Below the pieces are notes generated by a model. That model saw only the letters and a program-made list of their open reading frames with translations, was not told the origin of the DNA and ran no database searches. From Candidatus Brocadia sp. (GTDB lineage: Bacteria > Planctomycetota > Brocadiia > Brocadiales > Brocadiaceae): a stretch of 5,508 nt of DNA. The position numbers and the translations under genes are program-made. Positions within the stretch are counted from its first letter, which is position 1, and every line of letters starts with the position of its first letter. The stretch lies in the NCBI GenBank assembly GCA_030837935.1, contig JAUQXU010000243.1, positions 1 through 5,508 on the forward strand, in the 5' to 3' direction. Positions 1 through 5,508 of the stretch are shown piece by piece.

Positions 1-15
1 AGCCGGCCTGACAGA

Positions 16-1335
16 ATGGATCCAAAACCATTAATTGAGGCCATCAAGAGCGATTATCCGGAAGTAAAAATATTTGCTGCAAAAGAATTAGTAAAGATCA
101 AAGACCCATCTGTTGTCGATGTGTTGATTCATGCCATTTCTGATAAAGAAGAAGAGGTTCGCATTGAAATAGTTCAGGCGCTGGGTGAGATTGGTGATGA
201 GAGGGCAGTGAAGCCACTCGTTAACGCCTTAAACGATGAAAGTCTCGCTGTCAGGGAAAAGACCGCTAAAGCTTTGGGTAAATTAGAAAAACGAGAGGCA
301 GGAGACGCTTTAATTTTAGCATTAAGCAGCAATACCGATTTATCCATTGTATCCGCCGTGATTGAAGCGCTTGGACAAATTGGAGATACAATGGCAGTCG
401 ACCCCTTAATCGCTTTTATGGCTCACAAAGAATCAATAATACGGGAAAATACGGCCGCAGCCCTTGGGAAGCTCCGTGATAGCCGCGCTGTGGAATCCCT
501 GATTGCCGGCTTGAATGACGAACAGGAACGAGTGCGTTGGTATGCCGCCGATAGTTTGGGCAAAATCGGAAACCCTATCTGCGTAGATTCTCTTATTAAG
601 CTCCTCTCCGATACCAGTGCTCGGGTGAGAGAATCAGCTGTCACGGCATTAGGACAAATTGGGAATCAACAGGCGATAGAGTCTTTGATAAAAGCGCTTC
701 AGGATAGTGACAAACGTGTAGCAGAACAAGCAGCAGAATCTCTGGTTAATATTAAAAATATGAATTTTGATACTATGGATACCGTGTCAACCTCGTTTTA
801 TACCAACAAAGATTACAAAAGGGCGGAAGTCATCCTTGAGAGACAAATTGCAGAATATTCGAAACTGCCCGAACTGCAGGAAAAGATCTTACAAACCCGG
901 ACAAAGTTAGCGAAAACCCTGTTTGCATTACGAGATTGGCAAAAGGCACTTGGTCTTTACGAAGAGGTTGTAAAACAATCCCCGGCTGACAACACCATAA
1001 AAATGGAACTTATCCAATGCTTAAAAGAGATAAAACAATACGACCGTGCATTAGAATGGTATTCTGCCTGGATCAAAGAAAGCCCGGAAAATAATCAATT
1101 ATATTGGCAGGGTCGTTTGGACATAGCTAAGACCATGGCTGAACAAGGAAAGTATGAAGATGTACAGGGTCTTATCGACGGTCTGAAAGGTAATGACCCC
1201 ACTTTGGGTGGAGAGTTATTTAAGCCGCAATTTGAGGCATTACGTGACCAGTGCTCAAAAGACATAGTCAATCCAAACAGGATAAGTCAGCATTTAGGGT
1301 CGGAAGTAACATCCGGTACCCAGGACAAAGAATAA
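16..1335 (+). CDS. HEAT-repeat (PBS-lyase-like) protein with C-terminal TPR-like region
   Basis: This 439-residue protein is probably a soluble cytoplasmic scaffold for protein-protein contacts; no catalytic motif is visible. Residues 5-251 form eight consecutive HEAT-like repeats of about 31 residues (starting near 5, 35, 66, 97, 129, 160, 191 and 222). Each has a PLI/SLI helix, an acidic turn, usually a VR pair, and an ALGxIG or ALGKL second helix, typical of the E-Z/PBS-lyase HEAT class. Residues 255-396 switch to TPR-like helix pairs, clearest at 291-325 and 326-359 (DWQKALGLYEEVVKQSP, QYDRALEWYSAWIKESP). There is no signal peptide or membrane segment. The start is uncertain: the frame stays open to base 1 and no Shine-Dalgarno is visible in the 15 bases before this ATG, so the gene may begin upstream. 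It ends 25 bases before trkA on the same strand, suggesting co-transcription. The architecture is secure, the function unknown. Confidence 0.85.
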   Translation: MDPKPLIEAIKSDYPEVKIFAAKELVKIKDPSVVDVLIHAISDKEEEVRIEIVQALGEIGDERAVKPLVNALNDESLAVREKTAKALGKLEKREAGDALILALSSNTDLSIVSAVIEALGQIGDTMAVDPLIAFMAHKESIIRENTAAALGKLRDSRAVESLIAGLNDEQERVRWYAADSLGKIGNPICVDSLIKLLSDTSARVRESAVTALGQIGNQQAIESLIKALQDSDKRVAEQAAESLVNIKNMNFDTMDTVSTSFYTNKDYKRAEVILERQIAEYSKLPELQEKILQTRTKLAKTLFALRDWQKALGLYEEVVKQSPADNTIKMELIQCLKEIKQYDRALEWYSAWIKESPENNQLYWQGRLDIAKTMAEQGKYEDVQGLIDGLKGNDPTLGGELFKPQFEALRDQCSKDIVNPNRISQHLGSEVTSGTQDKE

Positions 1336-1360
1336 CCATATTTGAGGTATTCGTATATTC

Positions 1361-2722
1361 ATGAAAATACTTATTGTCGGTGCAGGCGCCGTTGGATTTA
1401 ATCTGGCAATGCAATTATCAAAAGAGGGACATGACATCTCCGTCGTAGAAAAAAGCCAGGATCTCGTAAAACGGATTAGTGAAAAACTGGACGTCCGTGT
1501 TGTATCGGGAAGCGCCAGTTCACCAACGATCCTGGAAGCGGCGGAGATAAAAGACACCGATATGGTGCTGGCGGTTACCAACAGCGATGAGATCAATATG
1601 GTGGCATGTATGATTGCTCACAATTACGGTGTCAAAACCAAAATTGCCAGGATAAGAAGCCCCGAGTTTAACGATGACCAACCATTCATACACCAAAACG
1701 GCTTCCACATAGATCACGTGGTAAATCCGGAAAAAATCACGGTTAATTCTATTTTGAATATTATTGGAACACCGGGGGCAATCTATGTAGCCGATTTCAC
1801 AGAAGGAGATATCCTTTTGAGGGGGTTCAACGTGCCAGACGATGCCCCACTCGCAGGGAAAAAACTCTCTGAATTAAAGGAAATTGAATCTACAGATTCA
1901 TTCCTCATCGTTGCCATCCAGCGAAATGAGGAGATGGTCATCCCGACGGGCGAAACCAAAATACTGCCAAGTGACAACATTTTTGTGCTCGTGGCAAAGG
2001 CGGCATTGCCTTATTTTCTGCCAATGGTCAACAGACGTGCAGACGAGGTTGAAAAGGTCGTTATCTATGGTGTAAATCGCGCAAGCATTGAGCTGGCAAA
2101 AAAACTGGAAGATCAAAAGATTGGGGTTACCATAATTGAACCCGATAGAGATAAAACCCAACAGGCCGCAACGACTCTTGACAAAACGATCATACTTCAA
2201 GGGAACGCACTTGATATCGACCTCCTGAAGGAATCATCCATTGACAGCGCCGATTTTTTCGTGGCTGTATCCGAAAGCGAACAGACCAATATCCTGTCGG
2301 CGTTGTTAGCCAAAAAACTCGGCGCAAAGAAGGCAATCGTGCTCACGGTAGACCCGGCATTTGTGCCCATTATCAATTCATTAGGTATGGATATTGTAAT
2401 AAATCCCCGTCTCATTACGGTGGGTTCTATATTACAGTATATTCGGCGCGGGCACACACTTTCCGTAGTAAAATTTCAGCAAAGTGAGGCCGAGGCCATA
2501 GAGCTGGTAGCCGTAGAAGGCTCAAAGATTGTGGGTAAACCCCTCCGCGAGATACCCTTTCCTCAAGGTTCAATCCTGGGCGCTATTGTACGCGAAGGCG
2601 CTATGCATATACCGGCAGGCAATACCATAATTAACCCCGACGAGAGAGTCATCGTCTTTGCCCTCCCCAATGCCATAGAAAAGGTTCAATCCCTTTTCAT
2701 CAGCAAGAAAGACCGAACATAA
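1361..2722 (+). CDS. trkA: Trk potassium uptake system, NAD-binding regulatory subunit TrkA
   Basis: TrkA is the cytoplasmic regulatory subunit that binds nucleotide and gates the TrkH potassium channel/transporter at the inner membrane. The 453 residues match the usual full length, with the doubled layout TrkA_N (about 1-120), TrkA_C (about 140-223), TrkA_N (about 230-350) and TrkA_C (about 368-450). The first Rossmann fold has a perfect glycine motif, GAGAVG at 7-12, and an acidic residue, E30, ending strand 2 (HDISVVEK), as in NAD(H) binders. The second fold starts VVIYGVNRAS at 233-242, so its glycine motif is degenerate, although E260 is kept. Both halves carry the related GSASSPTIL (50-58) and GNALDIDLL (281-289) segments and the VNP/INP turn. 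The ATG is required because the glycine motif begins seven residues in; a GAGG lies 13 bases upstream, rather far. The 28-base gap to trkH supports an operon. Confidence 0.95.
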   Translation: MKILIVGAGAVGFNLAMQLSKEGHDISVVEKSQDLVKRISEKLDVRVVSGSASSPTILEAAEIKDTDMVLAVTNSDEINMVACMIAHNYGVKTKIARIRSPEFNDDQPFIHQNGFHIDHVVNPEKITVNSILNIIGTPGAIYVADFTEGDILLRGFNVPDDAPLAGKKLSELKEIESTDSFLIVAIQRNEEMVIPTGETKILPSDNIFVLVAKAALPYFLPMVNRRADEVEKVVIYGVNRASIELAKKLEDQKIGVTIIEPDRDKTQQAATTLDKTIILQGNALDIDLLKESSIDSADFFVAVSESEQTNILSALLAKKLGAKKAIVLTVDPAFVPIINSLGMDIVINPRLITVGSILQYIRRGHTLSVVKFQQSEAEAIELVAVEGSKIVGKPLREIPFPQGSILGAIVREGAMHIPAGNTIINPDERVIVFALPNAIEKVQSLFISKKDRT

Positions 2723-2750
2723 ATTCTTCCATGTATAAACCACACAGATT

Positions 2751-4235
2751 ATGAATATTCCTGTTGTCTTGTATACGGTAAACAGCCTGATACTCATGCT
2801 GGCTGCAATCCTGCTTATTCCATTTGGTGTGGCCTGTTATTATAACGATGATGCCGCAATGTGGGCATTCATTTACACTATTATAATCACCGGTATTTTA
2901 GGTGGATCAAGCAAGGTAATTTTTAGAAAAAAACCGACGGAAATCGGCATTCGGGACAGCATTGCCATTGTGACATTTAGCTGGATCGTGTGTATATTTC
3001 TAGGCGCGCTTCCTTTCTGGTTTTCTGGTATATGTACAACGTATTGTGACGCTGTTTTCGAAACAACTAGCGGTTTCACCACTACAGGGGCATCTATTTT
3101 TAAAGATGTTGAGGCACTACCCCAGAGCATCCTCTTTTGGAGGGCATTTACTTGCTGGTTAGGCGGCATGGGAATTATCGTTATCTTCGTTGCCTTGTTG
3201 CCTGCGATGGGCATCAGTGGCTATCAGCTTTTTAGCACTGAGGTCAGCGGTCCCACTGCCGACAGGTTAAAACCCAGGATTGGTGAGACGGCAAAATTAC
3301 TATGGATCATCTATCTCATCCTTACCGCCTCTATGATATTGGCCCTCTTCTGTGGGGGCATGCCCTTTTTTGATGCGATATGTCATACCTTCAGTACTGT
3401 GTCTACGGCCGGTTTTTCTACAAAAAATACCAGTATTGCATTTTATAACAGCCTTTATATAGAAATTGTTGTTGCAGCCTTCATGTTTATTTGCGGATGC
3501 AATTTCTCACTTTACTATAAATGTTTTCAAAAAGAATTTAAGAAAGTTCTTAATAATTCGGAACTCAAATTTTTTGCTGGTCTAATTTTGACAGCAATTA
3601 TTTTTGCAGCGATGACTCTGTACCTCAGCCGACCAGAATCCTTCAACGGTGGGGTCAAGGACAACCGTTATTACGATTTGGGAAATTCTTTTCGATACGC
3701 CTTTTTTCAGATAATCACGGTATGCACAGGAACAGGCTATATTTCCACAGATTTTGATATATGGCCCAATGCCGGCAGGTTTCTCTTGATTTTATTAATG
3801 TTTATTGGTGCATGCGCTGGTTCAACAGGCGGAGGCATAAAATGTGTTCGGATATTGTTGCTGCTAAAATCGAGCCTGAGAGAATTGACACGGATAATAA
3901 GACCACGCATGGTAAAACATGTAAAGATCAACGGGGAGTCGGTAAGTGAAGAAATTGTTACAGAGAGCTCTGTATTCTTCGTTGTATATTTGGGGTCCTT
4001 TGGAATTTGTTCTTTAGCATTAATGGCGTTGGATACAGACATAATTACTGCCTTTTCAGCCGTCGCAACATGTATGGCCAACTGTGGACCCGGCCTGGCA
4101 AAGGTAGGCCCTATGGCTAACTATAGTGATATGGCTTATGCCGGCAAGTGGGTCTTGAGTTTCTGTATGCTCTTGGGCAGATTGGAAATTTATAGTTTAA
4201 TCCTACTCTTTTTACCTATGACGTGGAAACGTTAG
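2751..4235 (+). CDS. trkH: Trk potassium uptake system, membrane subunit TrkH
   Basis: TrkH is the integral inner-membrane subunit that carries K+ through a pore built from four membrane-pore-membrane repeats, controlled by TrkA. The 494 residues fit TrkH rather than the shorter KtrB, because hydrophobic segments at about 7-30 and 38-55 precede the first pore unit. The four pore-loop segments are visible in order: SGFTTTGAS (107-115), FSTVSTAGFST (214-224), VCTGTGYIST (324-333) and MANCGPGLAKVG (442-453), each with the filter glycine. The conserved intramembrane gate loop GACAGSTGGGIK spans 353-364. The C terminus GRLEIYSLILLF (476-487) is the typical TrkH ending. The first ATG gives a sensible first helix, but no clear Shine-Dalgarno precedes it. 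Translation may depend on coupling, since a seven-codon reading frame from 2731 ends in a TGA overlapping this ATG. No terminator is obvious before the tRNA promoter 7 bases downstream. Confidence 0.96.
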   Translation: MNIPVVLYTVNSLILMLAAILLIPFGVACYYNDDAAMWAFIYTIIITGILGGSSKVIFRKKPTEIGIRDSIAIVTFSWIVCIFLGALPFWFSGICTTYCDAVFETTSGFTTTGASIFKDVEALPQSILFWRAFTCWLGGMGIIVIFVALLPAMGISGYQLFSTEVSGPTADRLKPRIGETAKLLWIIYLILTASMILALFCGGMPFFDAICHTFSTVSTAGFSTKNTSIAFYNSLYIEIVVAAFMFICGCNFSLYYKCFQKEFKKVLNNSELKFFAGLILTAIIFAAMTLYLSRPESFNGGVKDNRYYDLGNSFRYAFFQIITVCTGTGYISTDFDIWPNAGRFLLILLMFIGACAGSTGGGIKCVRILLLLKSSLRELTRIIRPRMVKHVKINGESVSEEIVTESSVFFVVYLGSFGICSLALMALDTDIITAFSAVATCMANCGPGLAKVGPMANYSDMAYAGKWVLSFCMLLGRLEIYSLILLFLPMTWKR

Positions 4236-4242
4236 AATTCTA

Positions 4243-4271
4243 TTGACTCACAAAAAATGAGATGCTATACT
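4243..4271 (+). promoter_or_regulatory. Sigma70-type promoter with extended -10 for the tRNA unit
   Basis: The -35 box TTGACT (4243-4248) and the -10 box TATACT (4266-4271) are separated by exactly 17 bases. A TG at 4263-4264 gives the extended -10 form TGcTATACT. Transcription would start near 4278, leaving a leader of about 8 bases before tRNA-Val. The -35 box begins 7 bases after the trkH stop codon. Each box differs from consensus at one position, as expected for a strong stable-RNA promoter. No clear G/C-rich discriminator is present (tttaaaatct follows). Confidence 0.8.
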
Positions 4272-4285
4272 TTAAAATCTTATAT

Positions 4286-4362
4286 GGGCGATTAGCTCAA
4301 TTGGCTAGAGCACTTGCCTTACAAGCAAGGGGTCATAGGTTCGAGTCCTATATCGCCCACCA
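4286..4362 (+). tRNA. tRNA-Val (anticodon UAC), CCA encoded
   Basis: The sequence folds into a complete cloverleaf. The 7-bp acceptor GGGCGAT/ATCGCCC (4286-4292 with 4352-4358) is perfect. The D stem is GCTC/GAGC, the anticodon stem CTTGC/GCAAG (4313-4317, 4325-4329), and the T stem ATAGG/CCTAT with loop TTCGAGT. The loop CTTACAA places TAC at 4320-4322, which reads GUA and, by wobble, other valine codons. The discriminator is A4359, as expected for valine, and the CCA tail is encoded at 4360-4362. It is the first tRNA behind the promoter at 4243-4271, 24 bases before tRNA-Asp. Confidence 0.97.
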
Positions 4363-4386
4363 CTGACTTCAAAATTACAATATTTT

Positions 4387-4460
4387 GGGGCCGTAGCTCA
4401 ATTGGTTAGAGTACCAGACTGTCGATCTGGATGTTGCGGGTTCGAGTCCCGTCGGCCTCG
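4387..4460 (+). tRNA. tRNA-Asp (anticodon GUC), CCA not encoded
   Basis: This is a complete cloverleaf. Acceptor GGGGCCG pairs with CGGCCTC (4453-4459), including a G2-U71 wobble. The D stem GCTC/GAGT has a G10-U25 wobble, and the anticodon stem is CCAGA/TCTGG (4414-4418, 4426-4430). The T stem GCGGG/CCCGT has a G-U end pair and loop TTCGAGT. The loop CTGTCGA places GTC at 4421-4423, giving aspartate. Discriminator G4460 is the aspartate identity base. No CCA follows; a run of eight T begins at once, so a CCA-adding enzyme must complete the 3' end. Loop positions 37 and 38 are G and A rather than the A and C common in bacterial tRNA-Asp. It is probably co-transcribed with tRNA-Val. Confidence 0.96.
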
Positions 4461-4500
4461 TTTTTTTTATATCCTTATAAATCAAATACTTCGTATTTTT
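4461..4500 (+). terminator. Probable transcription end of the tRNA unit (T8 run plus AT-rich hairpin)
   Basis: Eight T residues (4461-4468) follow the discriminator base of tRNA-Asp directly, so the folded acceptor or T arm could act as the terminator hairpin. A second candidate follows: AAATAC (4484-4489), loop TTC, GTATTT (4493-4498), then two more T. That stem is perfect but AT-rich, so it would be weak alone. This is an inference from pattern; no canonical GC-rich intrinsic terminator is present. Confidence 0.4.
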
Positions 4501-4516
4501 ACCCCCCTCAAAAAAC

Positions 4517-4537
4517 CGTCCCCAATGTGTCCCCAGA
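4517..4537 (+). repeat. Imperfect direct repeat, copy 1
   Basis: This 21-base unit matches 4582-4602 at 18 of 21 positions; the differences are C/A, G/A and C/A at unit positions 5, 13 and 16. The shared core reads CCAATGT followed by a CCAGA end. Each copy also contains an internal near-repeat, TCCCCAaTG and TCCCCAG here. Copies start 65 bases apart. No function is recognised. Confidence 0.6.
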
Positions 4538-4581
4538 TTCGTGCAAGGTCAATATTTTTACGTGATGTTGCCCTTTGTTAG

Positions 4582-4602
4582 CGTCACCAATGTATCACCA
4601 GA
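4582..4602 (+). repeat. Imperfect direct repeat, copy 2
   Basis: This is the second copy of the 21-base unit at 4517-4537, with CACC where copy 1 has CCCC (TCACCAATG then TCACCAG). All three differences are A in this copy. It lies about 170 bases upstream of the gltX -35 box and about 120 bases downstream of tRNA-Asp, so it is too far away to be a simple promoter-overlapping operator. Confidence 0.6.
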
Positions 4603-4770
4603 AATTCATTAATTCTTTTTAAGAGTTAACAATTATTAGACGTGTTGAAAACAGATAAGACTTTTCAGAGGATAGATGATAAGAAATCCTTTTTTTGAAA
4701 AGAAACAAATATTTAAACACAAGCCTCAAACAGTTCTTACTCAACCGTCCATTACTAACTAATAAATCGC

Positions 4771-4800
4771 TTGACACTTTTATTCCAGATTCGTTATCAT
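4771..4800 (+). promoter_or_regulatory. Sigma70-type promoter for gltX
   Basis: A consensus -35 TTGACA (4771-4776) is followed after 18 bases by TATCAT (4795-4800), one mismatch from TATAAT. Transcription would start near 4807, giving a leader of about 39 bases before the TTG start. That is too short for a T-box or similar leader element, so no such control is visible. Confidence 0.7.
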
Positions 4801-4833
4801 ATTGTTTTATAAATTTCATTGAATTTTATAGTT

Positions 4834-4844
4834 AAGGAAGAAGG
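4834..4844 (+). promoter_or_regulatory. Ribosome binding site that fixes the TTG start of gltX
   Basis: The purine tract AAGGAAGAAGG includes AAGGA at 4834-4838, ending 7 bases before the TTG at 4846, a good Shine-Dalgarno distance. There is no ATG or GTG in frame between the upstream stop (TAA, 4810-4812) and the first conserved GluRS residues. The only other upstream candidate is a TTG at 4819, which lacks a comparable site. Confidence 0.75.
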
Positions 4845-4845
4845 T

Positions 4846-5508
4846 TTGAGTTCTAACGTTAAGGTTCGTTTTGCACCGAGTCCTACGGGTTACCTCCATA
4901 TAGGAGGGGCACGGACAGCGCTTTTTAACTGGCTTTTTGCACGGCATAATAAGGGTGTTTTTCTCTTACGCATAGAAGATACCGATCAGCAACGTTCCAC
5001 CAAAGAGGCTACACAGGCCATCCTCGACAGTATGAAATGGTTGGGGTTAGTTTGGGATGAAGGGCCATACTTCCAAAGCCAACGATTACCTGTTTATAAG
5101 CAACATGCAGAGAAATTGGTTGAGCTAGGGAAGGCGTTTTACGATACCGATGCCGAGGGGCGTAAGGCGATTCGCTTTAAGATGCTGGATGGGGTTACGG
5201 AAATTAATGACCTTATCCATGGTACCATTACCTTTGATACATCCCTTATTGAGGATTTCGTTATACTCAAGGCCGACGGCTTTCCCACTTATAATTTTGC
5301 CTGTGTCGTGGACGATGCCGAGATGGGGATTACCCACATTATCCGGGGAGACGACCACATATCGAATACCCCAAAACAAATAGGCCTCTACAAGGCCTTT
5401 GGATTTAAAATGCCAGAATTTGCCCATATTCCTATGATCCTTGGGGAAGACGGGTCAAGGTTGAGCAAACGTCATGGGGCAACCTCTGTTACTGAGTATC
5501 GGGACAAG
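4846..5508 (+). CDS. gltX: Glutamyl-tRNA synthetase, 5' part (class I GluRS), cut by window end
   Basis: GluRS charges tRNA-Glu with glutamate using ATP in the cytoplasm. The 221 codons seen are a little under half of a typical 470-500-residue enzyme and end with the window. The catalytic Rossmann core is intact: FAPSPTGYLHIGG at 9-21 carries the HIGH-class motif, RIEDTD follows, then WDEGPYFQSQR, PTYNFACVVDD, IRGDDHISNTP, and the KMSKS-class motif RLSKR at 205-209. The start is TTG, chosen for its Shine-Dalgarno and the usual short lead before the first strand. The oddity is the connective-peptide region: GKAF at 95-98 passes in a few residues to EGRKAIRFK (104-112). About 30-35 residues present in E. 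coli GluRS are missing, including the CxC and CxH zinc ligands and the helix between them. The anticodon-binding half lies outside, so discriminating versus non-discriminating type cannot be judged. Confidence 0.95.
   Translation, partial: MSSNVKVRFAPSPTGYLHIGGARTALFNWLFARHNKGVFLLRIEDTDQQRSTKEATQAILDSMKWLGLVWDEGPYFQSQRLPVYKQHAEKLVELGKAFYDTDAEGRKAIRFKMLDGVTEINDLIHGTITFDTSLIEDFVILKADGFPTYNFACVVDDAEMGITHIIRGDDHISNTPKQIGLYKAFGFKMPEFAHIPMILGEDGSRLSKRHGATSVTEYRDK

Larger units (their letters stand above)
4461..4845. other. AT-rich intergenic region between tRNA-Asp and gltX
   Basis: These 385 bases hold no gene I can support. They contain the probable tRNA terminator (4461-4500), two 21-base imperfect direct repeats (4517-4537, 4582-4602), a short C-rich patch (ACCCCCC near 4501), about 165 bases of AT-rich sequence without recognised signals (about 4605-4770), and the gltX promoter (4771-4800). 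A 66-codon frame on the minus strand (4619-4819) has low-complexity composition, no Shine-Dalgarno and no recognisable motif, and I do not count it as a gene. Confidence 0.6.

Noticed and set aside
1294..2797. Antisense frames within the HEAT gene, trkA and trkH
   Set aside because: They are shadows of well-supported genes, lack recognisable domains, and have no start signals of their own.
4538..4613. Remnant of an integrase C terminus downstream of the tRNA
   Set aside because: Short open stretches exist in several frames, for example VTNVSPEIH then stop at 4583-4612, but no conserved recombinase motif can be recognised.
4667..4696. Possible hairpin AGAGGAT/ATCCTTT followed by T residues
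   Set aside because: The stem is 7 bp with a wobble and a 12-base loop, weak and with no gene on either strand that it would clearly terminate.
4619..4819. Minus-strand frame of 66 codons in the tRNA-gltX gap
   Set aside because: It overlaps the gltX promoter, has no Shine-Dalgarno and no recognisable motif, and its Ser/Leu/Lys-rich composition is what AT-rich DNA gives by chance.
4801..4845. T-box or other leader control for gltX
   Set aside because: The inferred leader is only about 39 bases and shows no T-box consensus or terminator/antiterminator pair.

Overview
This window looks like an ordinary bacterial chromosomal segment, all on the plus strand and of moderate GC. It holds four protein genes and two tRNA genes. 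The organism is inferred only loosely. The bacterial-type TrkA/TrkH and GluRS and the 31-residue HEAT-like repeat protein would fit an environmental Gram-negative lineage. An anammox-type planctomycete is one guess, but nothing here proves it.

Region 1 (1-4235) is a probable three-gene transcription unit. It starts with a HEAT-repeat plus TPR-like scaffold protein whose true start may lie upstream of the window. Twenty-five bases later comes trkA, the cytoplasmic NAD(H)-binding regulatory subunit of the Trk potassium uptake system. Twenty-eight bases after that comes trkH, the potassium-translocating membrane subunit. TrkA and TrkH form one complex. The role of the HEAT/TPR protein is unknown, and only its position suggests a link.

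Region 2 (4243-4500) is a tRNA unit. A near-consensus extended -10 promoter starts 7 bases after the trkH stop and drives tRNA-Val(UAC) and then tRNA-Asp(GUC). A T8 run and a small AT-rich hairpin follow and probably end transcription. The first tRNA gene encodes its CCA end and the second does not.

Region 3 (4461-4845) is an AT-rich non-coding gap with a pair of 21-base imperfect direct repeats and, near its end, a good sigma70-type promoter. Region 4 (4846-5508) is the 5' part of gltX, glutamyl-tRNA synthetase, starting at a TTG and cut by the window end. Its catalytic motifs are intact, but about 30-35 residues that normally carry the zinc-binding knuckle of the connective-peptide region are absent.

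I found no mobile element, CRISPR array or clearly novel system. The points most worth a second look are the shortened GluRS, the HEAT/TPR gene placed ahead of trkA, the degenerate second nucleotide site of TrkA, and the repeat pair downstream of tRNA-Asp.
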